From positions 49,335,304 through 49,399,303 of the forward strand of contig CM050650.1 in NCBI GenBank assembly GCA_027574665.1: DNA of 64,000 nt, written 5' to 3'. The notes beneath the pieces were generated by a model, which did not search any database, was not told the origin of the DNA, and saw only the letters and a program-made list of their open reading frames with translations. Below, one piece after another: positions 35,901 to 48,421 of the stretch; position 1 is the stretch's first letter; every line of letters starts with the position of its first letter. Both the position numbers and the translations under genes were made by a program. The DNA comes from Rhynochetos jubatus. Taxonomy: Eukaryota; Chordata; Aves; Eurypygiformes; Rhynochetidae.

Positions 35901-38900
35901 GCCAGGGGGCGTGGTCTGTGCAGCTGAAGGTAGTTTACAGCCTGGAGGAAACGCCTGCATTTTTCCATAGAAATAGGTGTGGGAAAGGGATATGGCCCTT
36001 TTAGGAGAAATCAACTAAGGGCTGTATGGTAAGTAACTCACTTTGACTTGTCTCCTTACATGTATAGTCTTATATGCTGTTTTTATTTTAACTGGAAGAG
36101 TTGTGTTCCCTCTAAAGTTGAGCTGTGATTTTACTAAACTGCAAAATAAGAGGAAAAAGTGTCACTTCAGGTTTAAGGGTACTAAACCCCTGAAATTACC
36201 TGAAATAACCATGGTAACAAGCTCTGAAGTAATGGCAGTTGCTCACATTACCATAGAAACAGGACTTAAAAAGTGAAAATTGCCTACAATTTATTTCTGT
36301 TGCTTATAGTGACAATAATATAACATGTATTTTGTGAAAAATACACACATGTTTTGCCTATAGTAACTGTCAAGAAGTTATTCAAAAATTATTTCAAGAT
36401 ATTCAAAAGGTACCACTTATTACTTTGTTGTCATGGTTATTTCTTATTATTAGTCCTCACAAGAATAACATACCAAAAAATGGACAATTTCAGAAAATTA
36501 TAAAACTTTGTAGGTATTGACGTAACACAGAAGATAAAGTCAGATTGTTTTAATCTTAAATAGACCAAAAATATCTGTTGTAGTTCTTGATAAATAATAA
36601 TTTCTCATCTGAGCAGCTGTGCCTCTGTGCTGTGTACTTGCTGAGATGGCAATAAGTGTAACAGACCACAAGCTGGTGGCACAAGCCACAGAGAGCTATA
36701 AGCCCTTTCCTTGGCCCTCAAGCATTTGTGGGTAGAGAAGGGGAAGAGAGTGGAGTGTGTGGAGAAGCTGGAGAAGTGCGAATGAAGAACAAAGCCAGGG
36801 TAAGAACAGGCATGTCCTTGCTCCTGTGTTTTTGGGAGTAGTTGTTGGTGAAAACTGAGAAGGAAGATGTTGCAGTAATTTATCTGGCAGCTTGAATTCA
36901 TGCACTATACCTCTGTCTCCTGCCTGTGATGGCAGAAGATGCTAGAACCCCAACAGTCACAGTCATGCAGACTAGGTTGACTTAGAAAACTGAAAGAATA
37001 AATTTAACCTGTTGGTCTGTTGCTGATGTCTCTTACCTGCTTCAGAATGTAGACTTGCTTCTTGAGATGCTACTGTCAAGTTCTCTAAGTTTGACTTAGG
37101 CTAGGTGCTCTGCATGGTTGGGGAGGCTTAAATCAGAAACACATTTTCTTACTAAACTGTTATGCACATGGACTAACAATTTCAGTAATCTGTCTTTAGT
37201 TTCATTTACAGGTAGGGATGGTAAGATCTGGTATTTTTATCAGTGGAGGGTGAATTTGGCACTTTTCTTGCCTTTGTTGGCTGAAGTGAGAGCAAACTGA
37301 GTGTATGCAAATCTGGCAAGACTGGTTAGCAATAGTGCAAGTGGATAGTGAAGAGGGAGGACTGCTGTGTATATGCATGCCTTTAAAATGGTGGAGTTTC
37401 AGGTCAAGAAACTGATTATTTGCTTGTCTATCAGCAGAGCCCTGTTCTACAAGGGAAATCTTAATCGCAAAAGCTGAACATAGCCAATGCCTCTGGAATG
37501 TTGTAGCAGTACTTGTAACAGTAGGAATTGAGGTGGAGGTGTTGAATGAAGAAAGTCAACCCTTTTTGTGCAGTCTTGGGTATATAAGGAATCAGGCTTG
37601 GTATAGATCATGTCATACACAAGGTCTACATAGTATGGACAGTTTAAAAAACCAAAACAAACAAACCAGCCCTTCCCTGTCCCTCCCCAAAACAACACAC
37701 ACCAAAAAAAGAACTCCAACTATCAACCAAACAGCAAGACCTGCCCCAAACATTTAATGTCACAGGGCATCAAGCGTTTATGGTCGTGAGCACACTACAA
37801 GGTGCTTCTTGTTAGCTATGCTAATAGTGAAAACTGTATAATAAGGGACTACTGCTAAGTAACTACTATGTAAATCTTAATAACAATAGCGAGCTAGAAC
37901 AGAAAGGTTTAACTCTTCCTATTACTGTCTACAGATCTGGGATTAGATTTAATTGAATTCCTAAGGAAAGAAGCATAGGAAATATTGTTAAAACTATTTA
38001 AACACAATTAAATAATGCCGTTAAATAACCATATAGCAGCAGGCAGTAGGATAAAATAGTGACCAAAACACATTTTCATGTTAGAATGAAAGATTCAGCT
38101 TTGATAATTCCTCCAGCATTTTATAAACTGCTTGTATTTATGTAGTAATGAAAAAATATAAACCTGCACATATTTCATTGCAGAGGAAATAAATGAAGCC
38201 AAGTCTGAGGAAGCTTGTGTTTAATCATCAAATGTGCAACATTTGGCTGTAGTGAATTAGCCATTTGTCTTACTAATGCGAAGCCTTGAGAGCGCTAGAG
38301 GCACAGTGGACAAATTCAGCAGTTTTGCATGTGTGACCTCTAGGGACCTTGGCAAAAATTCTGCATGGGCACAAAAAGGTCTGGTTTCAGAGTCTCTCTT
38401 TGTATCTTAGTTAATGTGATCCTGAAGTTGCAACCATGCCTCCCTTTCCCCTCTGTATCTTTACCATATCAGTCAAAGAGCAATGTATGACTTGGGTTGG
38501 AAGAAAATGAATAAGGCACAATGAGGTTTTGTTGTAGGGTGATTTGTCATATGGCTTCTGTAGATAAGAAAGCCACAGTAGCACTTATCAGAGTTGCAGC
38601 ATATCTCATAATCCATAGTCTCGCTGTGTGTTTAGCAGGGCTTGCTTGACTGTAGGACTTGTCTTTGTGTAAAAAGATGGAGTAAAGGAGGGAATATTTG
38701 CTGGGCTTCAGTATCTGAACACTCGGGAAAATTCTTTTTCTTCTGAAAGTGAATGTTTTGATTAACACACTTCTTTCATTAATACAAATCATAGCGATCA
38801 AATCACTTTTGAAAAAGACATTAATATTTGAAGCCTTCTTAGATAGGAAGGCTGTAGTGATATTAATCTTTTCATTTGTATAACACCAGTTATTATCAGT

Positions 38901-41900
38901 ATTCTGCTCCATCAGGCTTTCCTGAAATCCACATGTACTGTTCATGTGTCCTGACAGTACCAGTTCATTTTTGACTGAATTAAGAGCCTGTGAGTTTGGT
39001 CTTGTGAATAGTGCTTACCTGGTTTTGGTAGGAAGGACATTTCTGCCCAGATGCGTATCCTTGTCTTTCTCTGTTGCTACAGCTGGGCCAGGGCAGGACA
39101 GAGAGTGCTTTTTGGTTTAAATTATTATGTTAATTTAGAAAGTATATATCTTTAGGATGAAAATGTAGCCATTATTGTGCCTTTGCCACAGCCAGCGAGA
39201 ATAAAAAGATCCAGAGTCCAGGTAAAGTTTGGATGGTGGAATTGTTAATGTTTCAAGTGTACAAGCTGCAAAATGCTCAAGCTTTTGTTTGTGGAGCTTT
39301 TTCCAGAGTTATATATATATAACTCAGTATAGAGCTGAGTTACTGAAGAACTGTGAGTTTAGAGGACTGAGAATTAGCATTGGATGTGAACGCTCTTACT
39401 TGTATTCATGGTTCTGCAATTATTCCCTATAATGCCAGCAACCTCACAAGATAACATCTTTGCCTTCCTTTCTTGAATGATGCAACCTGTAGCATGACTG
39501 CAGAATTGCTGGATGCTTCAGGTCCTGGAATAACCTATAAGACTCATTCCCTCTTTATGCTTGTATTAAAGAAACTACCTGTTAAATTCAGAGGTGGTCT
39601 TGTGGCACATTGGGAAGCACATTTAATTTTTTGTCTTGTAGCCATGCAATGCTGTAATAGGGTACTGCCCTTGCTAGTAACTAGCCATAAGCTTTGTACT
39701 GAATTTTCAGGATCTCAAGATTAACATTTGTCAGGCTTGATTGACTTGCCTGCAGCTTTGTTTTACTGTGGTTTAGCTGTGACAGTGGTTTCTTTGACTG
39801 ACTAGGTGTCTCTGGCTAATATGTTTAAAACTTTTGTTATCTTTATATGATGCAACCTTTATATAAAATAGCATTAACAAGCAGTTATTCTGAGTAGAAT
39901 CAGAAATTAGATTCTAAGGTAATTGATGTGGTGTAAAGAACAGGCTTTGACAATTGGAGATGCAGGATGTGGCATAGAGGAGTAATGGCATGGGGTAATA
40001 AGAGATGTCTTGGCTAGGGAGACACAACAGATGTTGACAACTCACCAATCATTGGTTAAAAACATGCAGACACGGAGCTGGACAAAACTGGATTTAGATG
40101 GACCAAAAAGAACAAAGTAGTAGTACCTAACATATACATAAAAAACACCATATATAGTAAACTTAGAGGCAATATGGAGCTGCAGACTGATGAAAAAGGA
40201 AGAAAGGAATAAATTGTAATAACATGACAAAAATTTCAGGTGGATCTTAGAGTGACAAAAACCCCCACCAACACAAGCATATTCCTCCTGGTAAAAGATT
40301 CTGGATACTCATAGCTTGCCATCATGCTTTTTTCCACTGCTTCTGCCAACTCTAGGATGAAAACACCAACTTTAAGACTCAACACAGTGGAGGGTTGGTA
40401 CAGGCTAAACTTTGTGTAAAACAGTGTTAAGAGTATTCTAACTATTACTGAAGCTTTTCCTGTATTCTAAAGGTTTTATCCTTTCCTTTTTTTCTAACAA
40501 CCAGTTCTGGACTGGCAGTGTTCGGACTTAAAATTTCAATTGTTGACTCTAAACATGTATGTGTTTCCTCATTATCCATAGACAGGTTTTTGAGCATGAT
40601 AGTATGTTCTTCCTGTTCTCAGAAGTGTTGTCAAAAAAGTTTACTTTTAAACCCATGGACCGATCTTTTTTCAAATACCTGAGGGTGCTCATGTCTGACT
40701 GTGGCTCTCTAGAACCTCAGTTCCCCATTTATCCTCCTGAAGGTGACTTTAATTACTTCAGTTCAAAACCTGCTGCCATCAAACTGGTTTCCTCATTTAG
40801 ATGCCTTAAGTTAAACAGTGTGAATATGCCCTGTAGGAGGCACAAAGCTGCACAATGGACACCTGCATGAATATCTATGGAAAATTCCAAGTCTTTAATT
40901 GTGAGTATATTTTTCATGTTATCTGCTTTAAAAAGTATTTCCTTGGGTCAAAGACTAAGAGTACTCATTTGCATTATTTCTAGTACTTCTGACTAAAAGG
41001 AGTCAAGCACAATCACCATGCATATATGTCAATTTGAATAAGGATAACTTTTGTTTGTTGGAAGGAAAAGATAGTGGCTACAAGTTGTTAATACTGTCTC
41101 AGAGCTAATGATACCAATCTTGATTACAAAATAATCTCTTTAAAAAGTACTTTAATTAAAACTGAGTGAGTATTTTGAATAATCCACACTGCTTGGAGTT
41201 CTATTAAAATACCATTGAGTATAAGGATAATTAAAAAAAAAATAGATTTTCTATTGGCACCTTTGAGAAGCTGCAGTAATCTCTTGCACAAATTTTGTTC
41301 TCATGGGAGGCCAGAGAGAAGAGAAGAAGCTCTTTACATATGGAGGAGATAACAGGCTGGCTAACCTCATTCATCAGATGCTGTGGCCTGATCGGTGCCT
41401 ATGGTGATGTCCCAAACAGTATCCTAGTGTTAAACGTAGGTTTCCAAACCATCTGACCCTTTGGCCACTCCCATCTTCTTAGTAAACTCCAGAAGATCAG
41501 TCTGTCAAAACCCTTGCTCCAATATTTGGGTTGTTAAGAACAAGCTTCAGAAAAACCTGACTGAACACTGGAGGTCTGTGACTTCTTAACTGACCAGGGC
41601 CACAGACTCAGGTCTGAGCCAGGCTTCTGCATCAGTACCCTGGGCGGGCCTCAGTGGCAGAATATTTTACGTGGAGAGAGACACCAGTGCAGAGCTGCTG
41701 ATTTTGTGTCACTAGAAACTGAGGGCCTGCACACCAGAAAAAAGGTAAAACCAAAATAGAGCAATCGAAAGGGGTTTCCCAGAAAGCTCACAAAGCAAAG
41801 GAACTTAAAATATGAAGAACTGGTCCCATTCTTGTATACATTGATAAAGAGGCAACACAGTTGTTCTGGTAACGAACATAATTCAAATTCAGCATTTGGA

Positions 41901-42954
41901 TCATCATAAAATAGTATCTCAGATCTACCTATCTTCCTTGCCTCAGTTTGATCTTCTTATTTAACTCCATTTGCCCTATATAAGGGAAAGAAAACATCTG
42001 GAGGAGAGTTAAAATAACAGGAGGAAGTAGAAGAGGAAGCATGCTCTACTGTGAACAAATCCTTGCTTCTGTAATAAAGCCTCTTTTCAGACAGGGAGCA
42101 AATGTGGTACAGATGGATACACAGCAGTATAGTGGAGCTCTGTGGCCCTGGTGAAAGGCAAGATAGGTGTATGAATGATACTTTCTTGACAGAGCCATTT
42201 TCACTCATATTCTGTAAAGAAGCATTGAGAAGATGAAAGTTCCTCTTGAACAAAACAGAAGCTGCCTGCTATTGATGCATTCACTTGTACTTACATCTGT
42301 GTTGCCTCTACAGCCTGGGTGGTGAAAACTGGAACAGCTTAATGTGTAACGTTTTCTATATTCTAGTGTTTTTGCGGTGTTTTCTTTTTCCTGTGCCTCT
42401 ACCAGAATCTCACTAAAAACAGGTATCTTATTAGTTGGTGTTCCCACCAGGAATGGGAGATGTTCCTATCTAACAGGCTTGGGAATCCCCAGCTGTCTTC
42501 AGTTCTGTCCTCAGGTTTAGGTCTATTTACAAGGTATTAAATTATATACTTGACCTTAATTTGCGGATAAGTAACTACTCCAGACTGGAGTAACTAGGAT
42601 TACTTTTGTTCCTAATGTGAAGCATGGCCATTGGCTTGTTTCACAAGGCCTTCTGTCTTTGCACGTAGTTGTGGATAAACCAAACTCCTTTCAAGTTCCC
42701 CATAATAAAATTGTGTCAATATTTTGAGTGCTAAATTGTAACGTGCTGTTAAAATGTGTTGGCAACCTTAAAACAATACAAACAATCTACTGTCTTAAAA
42801 CTATAGTGTACAGGCCCTTTCTGTGGCTAAAAATAATTATTTTGAAAGAGAGATGATTCCATAGGACACAGTTATTACATGGGAGGGAGGGGAAAGGGCA
42901 ATTAAATCATAACTTCAAACACAGAAAAGAACAAAAAATATTTGTTGCATAATG
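29972..42954. other. Unique DNA, no gene supported
   Basis: Thirteen kilobases without a recognisable gene, RNA or repeat of any size. Minor items are a 13-A run at 34921-34933, an A/C-rich stretch around 37645-37710, overlapping palindromes at 39306-39342 and an exon-like but non-coding segment at 31902-32091. Somewhat GC-richer stretches (31.3-31.9 and 41.3-41.7 kb) may be old repeats that I cannot name. Open frames are at most 132 codons and unconvincing. Confidence 0.5.
39306..39342. repeat. Overlapping palindromes (20-bp perfect plus 8-bp stem-loop)
   Basis: Bases 39306-39325 are a perfect 20-bp palindrome, GAGTT(AT)5AACTC. Its right arm is shared with a second inverted repeat: TAACTCAG (39320-39327), a 7-base loop, then CTGAGTTA (39335-39342). 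The two structures are mutually exclusive. No function is known. Confidence 0.85.
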
Positions 42955-43386
42955 TCTGGCCATGATGCTGTACTGGAGCATCTTTCCTGTGAGGAAAGGA
43001 TGAGAGAGCTGGGAGTGTTTAGCCTGGCAGACAGAAGGTTCAGGAGGATCTGGTCAAAGTATATAAATACCTGAAGGGAGGGTGCAAAGAAGATGGAGCC
43101 AGGCATTGTACAGTGATGCCTAGTCACAGGGCAAGAGGCACCAGCCACAAACTGAAACACAGGAGGCTGTCTCTGAACTTTAGGAAATAGTTTTTTATTG
43201 TGAAGGTGACTAAACACTGGAGCAGGTTGCCTAGAAAGACTGTGGACTCTCCATCCTTGGAGATATTAAAAAACTGTTTAGACAGTCCTGGGCGACCTGC
43301 TCCAATTGACCCTGCTTGGGCAGGTGGGTTGGACAAAATAACCTCCAGGGGTCCCCTCCAACCTTGAACAACCTGTGGTTCTCCTG
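42955..43386 (+). mobile_element. CR1 LINE, 5'-truncated, plus strand
   Basis: The sequence follows the end of CR1 ORF2 and its 3' UTR: 'ctttcctgtgaggaaaggat', 'gagagctgggagtgtttagc', 'tataaatacctgaagggagg' and 'gatggagccaggc'. Then come 'ctccatccttggagatatt' and 'gggttggacaaaataacctc', ending near 'ccaaccttgaacaacctgtg'. About 430 bp remain and no complete frame survives. The terminal ATTCTRTG repeat is degraded. It lies 140 bp upstream of, and in the same orientation as, the solo LTR at 43526. Confidence 0.92.
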
Positions 43387-43520
43387 TATTTATTCTATTT
43401 TAGATCTCCTTGGGGAGCAAAGACAGGAAATTCAGGTAGAAAACACATTTCTTCCTGTTGCTGCTACTCAGGGCAGTTCTGAAAAAAACACAAAAGCACA
43501 GGTTTCCCTGGAAGCAGTAG

Positions 43521-43525
43521 CCTCT
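43521..43525. repeat. Left target-site duplication (CCTCT)
   Basis: CCTCT immediately precedes the LTR's 5' TGTGC and is repeated exactly after its 3' end at 44127-44131. Confidence 0.9.
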
Positions 43526-43795
43526 TGTGCTGGTTTTGACTGGGATAGAGTTAGTTTTCTTCACAGTAGCTAGTATGGGGCTATGTTTTTGATTTGTGCT
43601 GAGAAGAATATTGGCAAGGTACTACTGCTTTTATTTGTTGACAAGCAATGGTTACATTCAGCCAAAGAATTTTTCAGTTTCTCGTATTGCACCTGTGTTC
43701 CCAACTTCTCTACAAGAAGCTGGGAGGAGACACAACCAGGATAGCTGACCCAAACTGACCAAAGGGATATTTCATGCCCTAAAAGGTCATGCTCA

Positions 43796-43803
43796 GTATA
43801 TAG
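43796..43803 (+). promoter_or_regulatory. TATA-like box of the LTR promoter
   Basis: GTATATAG follows the conserved 'gtcatgctca' block, at the place where LTRs of this family carry their U3 promoter. Whether it is still active cannot be seen. Confidence 0.5.
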
Positions 43804-43899
43804 GTTGGGGGGACTTGGCCAGGGGATGCCCACTCTTGACACTTGTGGACTGACTGGGCAGTCAGGTTGGCAGGTGCTGAGTGGTTGTACCACTTGAGG

Positions 43900-43995
43900 T
43901 TTTTTCCTTCTCATGACTTATTATTACCATTATTGTTGTTAGTATTATTTTCATTACATATTAGTATCAGTAGTATCATTATTTTATCTCAATTA
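43900..43995 (+). repeat. TTA/TTG-type microsatellite core of the LTR
   Basis: Imperfect ATTATT, TTGTTG and AGTATT triplets, in the position equivalent to 5731-5825 and 29631-29835 of the other two LTRs. Confidence 0.8.
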
Positions 43996-44126
43996 TTAAA
44001 GCATTTTTAATGCACAAGTATTTTTACCTTTTTCCTCTGATCTTTTCCCCTGCCCTACTGGGGGAGGTTGGAGGTAAGCAAGCAGCTGTGTGGCGCTTAG
44101 TTGCTGACTGGGGTTAAAACATGACA

Positions 44127-44131
44127 CCTCT
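44127..44131. repeat. Right target-site duplication (CCTCT)
   Basis: An exact copy of 43521-43525, directly after the LTR's terminal CA. Confidence 0.9.
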
Positions 44132-47100
44132 CATCAGGCATCTCGCTTTGTATCGTGGGTTAGGAGTGAAGGGCATGAAATCTGAAGTTCCTACTAGCTG
44201 GATTGCATCTGCTTCATTACCAACACAATTTTCCTCTAACAATGGAAAAAAGGAAAGTGAAGATACAAAAGAGGAAAATTGAAAGTAGTGGGGACAGCAT
44301 CCATATTTACCACAAACACAGTATTTGCATTTTCTGATAACAAAGAATGAGGGCTCCTGATGAAAAGGTGAAAAATAGGAAATGGTTGAAAGGAGAGGGC
44401 TTCCTCTGTAAAGGCCAAGTGAATGTATTTCTGGGGGATGCTTTGGAGATAGTTCTGCAGAGTATTTCAAACTTGTGGCATTTGGGGGTGAGGAGATGTG
44501 GGGTTTTGGTGGTTTATTTATGTTTGTTTTTGTGCAAGTGGTTCTGTAGGTGTATGATGTTTCCTAATAGACTGGGGCTAGGGAAAATGCCTGTAAAAAG
44601 AATAAGATATCACAAATTCCTGTCCCCTGTGAGTGGAAAATAAATAATGTTCCTAGACATAAGCTCAGTCAAATGATGTCAGGGCAATATGTTGTTCAAC
44701 ATTTGTTTCCATTTGCACAGAAGAAAATTTTGATAGTCTTTAGGAAGCATTCACTGGGTCCCACTTTGGGGCAATATGTTTTATGTGTCTTCTGTATTGT
44801 TATTGCAGTCAAACAGCAACCTCCCTCCAGCTGCAGATCCTGTAATTGTTGTGCTGCTTTTGCAACAAACTACTAGTTTACAATCTTCTTGTTAAATAAG
44901 TGCACAAAAAAATAATTTCTGCCTCCTTATAGAAAGGTGTTCAATGTCTTACTCTTTTCTGAGTACAGCTTTAGCCACTGAGAGGCAAAATATTAGCCAG
45001 TGCCTTGTTTGGTTGACTCTACTCAAGTGTTTTCTGTGGGCATAGAGAGAGCAGTGGAAGTTCCACTGGTCACTGTCAGATAAGGCCAAATGCAAAGAGT
45101 GTTGCTCTGGCTCTCCGTTTTGGAAGCAACCTGAACTTTAAAAATCTGAATAAAAGCCCCTCTTTGGTTCAATTTTTTGAGTTTATAGGTAATTTCACTC
45201 TTCCCATTGTAGAGTGCATTCATGAGTGTCCCTGGTGCCTGCATTTTTCCCTCTGATCTTCTGCTGATGGACAGTATTTAAGCTATGCTGAACTAGAGCA
45301 AGTGACTTCCCAGGGGATAGGCTAATCCTAGAGGTGGAGACAGAGCTGGGATAAGCCATGAGGACACCACAAACCAGCATGAGTGTTTGTCTCATGGTCT
45401 CTTCCCCATCCTTATTTTGTTTTCAGAGCTTCCCCTTAAAGGGGTGATTCGCTGCTGGTATCCCCATATGTCCATAGTCATTCTCTCAGCTGACTTTTTA
45501 AGCAGCAGATGGTTTACATAGTCGCTGCATCCGTATACCAGATTTTCTTACTACCTTAATGTTGCACATTATCTGAGGAAATCTGGTAAGTGAGAATGAT
45601 GATCTGTGGTGATAATTGAGATTGAACTTCCGTGACTCCTGCTGCAACTGTGGAATATATCTAACTTCCAGATTATTTGTCCTTATGTTGTTTTATATCC
45701 CTGTTCTATTTCACCAGAAGCACAGGGTTTTAAAGCCAGATTTTCCTGACTACTATCTTCTGTGACTCCAACAGGAGTGAGATTAAAACAAACAAGATCA
45801 AAATAATTTTGTTTGTGAAGCCAAAAGAAGGCCATTTATAGAATACAAGTAATAACCACCCTAGCACTGAAAACTTTGAGATCTTATTGGGCACTGTTTC
45901 CCATGCTTTAGGTGTGGTGAGTTGTGCATCAGGTTCTCTCTGTTCAGTTTATTACGTGGTGGGGGACATCACCTACATCTAATGTCCCCTTTACAACTAA
46001 ATATCATGAAGAATGGTATTTCTGCTTGCATTCAACTGTACTACAAGTCTGTTGCAACGAATACAAGACAGAACTGGACTTCTGTTGAAATCTTGAAACG
46101 AGGGTTTGTTGTATCAGAATGTGAACACTATAATTTACTGTTTGTACAATACACTCTGAAACTCACCAAATACATGGATGACTTTTAAAACGATTGTCCT
46201 TCTTTCCTTCTTGCCCTTACTATTCCAAATAACTCTGTTTTAAAAATCACTGTTCTTTTTCATGACCTTATCTTTCACCTATGTATACTACTAAGACAGA
46301 TATGAATTCAAAATAGGACTTCCATCTCCTGGTATGTTTTAAAGTAGTGTCTCCCAGTTAGGTACTGGGAATAAACGTAGAAATACCACTATTTTTCACA
46401 AAATTTAGTTTTGGTCTTATGGTATTACTCTGTGTAGATGTCATTGTGACTGATTACACAATATTTTTATTTTCTGAAAAAAATGTTTAAATTTTATTAG
46501 AAAAGTTCTGAGACTGGATATATTTCTTGATAACATTTTAAATTTTGTGTGTCAATGTTTTCTGATGTTCCCTTAGAAAAAGCTGTTTGGTTGGCATAGT
46601 TTCACTCAGGTTTGGCTAATAGAGCTGTATGTGGCTTCCCAGTATGTTGGATTCAGGTCTGTATGTGCTTGTTTATAAATTTCTTAGATGCTGTAGCTAT
46701 GTGTAGTTCTACTCATTATTTTTATAAGGTGACCTCTTTAAACAGCTTCCTATTAAATCTTTCAATGTAAAGCAAATTTGTTATAAAAGAGACATGTTCA
46801 CTATAGAGTTATAGTTTCCTTTCAAATTGCAATATATTTTAACTTCGTTTAGTGTCTCTCTTTGGTACTTTGTATCATACTTAAAATCACAGTGAAATAT
46901 ATATTAAATAGAAACCTATATTTTAAGTGTTCCAAGCACTTAATTACAGCAGAGCTTTTTCATTTTTAGTATTTGAATTTGGCTTTACCTCAATAAGTTT
47001 AAAGCCATCTGAGATACAAACTAGGTTAAGCAGATAGGTGGGAATCTGTGACAATAGGATGGAGGTAGTAAGGGTCAAGTAGATGACTGAGGCCATTCTC

Positions 47101-48314
47101 TCAGCTTCAACAAGCTGATGAATTTCTATAAGGATACTTTGTGGGGTGAGGAGAGCATGAATGCTGGTAAAGCAGAATCTTTGTATAGCTTTCCCAGAAT
47201 TTTGCTCATGCCTGTGCATTGTTTCTGATACAGAGACAGGCATCTCCCAGTTCTGTCCCACTCCCCCAGACAGACACAAAAGCTGCTACACAGTACAGGC
47301 TTGTGTTCATTTCTCACAAAGTTTGAGCCAGTACCAAGCCATGTGCTAGGAGACATTAAGGAAACTGGCCTATAAATATAGCATAAGTGGATGTTTTAAC
47401 CTCTATATTGCACTCATGTAAGAAATAATTTGTGTATAAACAAACAAAAAAAACCCACCCAAAAAAAAAACCCAACACACCCAAAACCAACAAACAAAAA
47501 AAACCCCACTAACCTTCTTATTCACTGATTATGCAAAAGTCTACAATGCTGCAATAAAGAATTGGAGATTTGGATCCAAATCCCAACCGTGTGAAGAGAC
47601 AGTTTTTATATGTTTTTCCTCTGGACCTCTGGGAAAAGGGTGGTGAATAATAATTGAGAACATTTAATCAGTAAAATATATCTAAGAACAGGTTCTTCTT
47701 GCACTCTGATCTCGTTGTTACAGTTTTATTTGGTATTTTCCCACCTGTCATCTAGACTTTAGAGGTCCAAAATTTGGGCCTTTTTTCCATGTCAACTAGA
47801 CAGCTGTTACTGATAGTTTATTAATACCTTTTATTCCTTAAAGAAAGTAGCAGGCTACAGATCAGAGATCTCAGCTGTAGAAACATATATTTGAAGGAGG
47901 TAGTTTCGTTGTGGGTTGGATTTTTTATTATTTTTTTTTTAGGCTTGACCAATGCTATTTTTACACTTCCATTTCAAAAGAAAAAAAAACCAAAACAGTA
48001 TTTTATCTTGACAATTACTGTTACACATTCAATGCAAAGTCACAACAAACAATGTAATATTACGAAGCACACTGACACTTAACATATTTATTCTTTCCTT
48101 AAATATCTGTGGAAAAGTCTACTTGAAAAAGTAAAATTTTTAAGCTCTAAGCAGGTATAAACTGTGGCCAAAGCAGTTTCTTAGATCATTATTTATCATA
48201 CTTTAATCAAAGTAGTTATTGATTATTTTCTGGGACCTATCTTAATTCTAATTTTTTTCTGTGTTCGTGTGTGCTTGGTTGGTTATTTATTTATTTTTAT
48301 TATTATTTCTACAG
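44132..48314. other. Unique AT-rich DNA with an A/C-only tract
   Basis: No gene is supported. The stretch 47438-47509 consists only of A and C. Donor-like GTAAGT near 45587 has stops in every frame upstream. Confidence 0.55.
47438..47509. repeat. 72-bp A/C-only low-complexity tract
   Basis: Seventy-two consecutive bases contain no G or T. A-runs of 8 to 10 alternate with CCC and CACACCC groups. It is the longest of several such tracts in the window. Confidence 0.95.
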
Positions 48315-48421
48315 ACTACCATGGACAAGGCTCACTAACTGTCTTGGTTATCTGCTCCTGGCGTGGAAGTTGTCTGCTGTGCTGTTCAGACCAAGGAAAT
48401 ACCGGAATCTCATTTTATGTA
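48315..48421 (+). other. Candidate exon (107 bp) with good splice signals
   Basis: Upstream, a branch-point-like TTCTAAT (near 48246) is followed by about 60 bases with no AG, rich in T, ending in TTATTTCTACAG (48314). Downstream, the segment ends at A followed by GTAAGT (48422-48427), a perfect donor. Two of the three plus-strand frames are open throughout (35 codons each). One includes LTNCLGYLLLAWKLSAVLF; the other includes YHGQGSLTVLVICSWRG. I recognise neither. The third frame has ACCATGG with a stop after five codons. It could be a coding exon, an exon of a long non-coding RNA, or a decoy. No partner exons are visible in the window. Confidence 0.25.

Larger units (their letters stand above)
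43526..44126 (+). mobile_element. Complete solo LTR (ERVL-like), 601 bp
   Basis: It begins TGTGCTGGTTTTGACTGGGA and ends GGGGTTAAAACATGACA, with the TG...CA ends expected of a retroviral LTR. It is flanked by a perfect 5-bp duplication, CCTCT. Within it are a TATA-like GTATATAG (about 43796-43803) after 'gtcatgctca', the AT-rich microsatellite core (about 43900-43995), and an ATTAAA polyadenylation-type signal at 43995-44000. Near the 3' end is the 'caagcagctgtgtggcgctt' block shared with the other two copies. A 5-bp duplication is the usual size for ERVL elements and some others. The missing internal region implies LTR-LTR recombination after insertion. It is the best preserved of the three copies. 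Confidence 0.93.
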
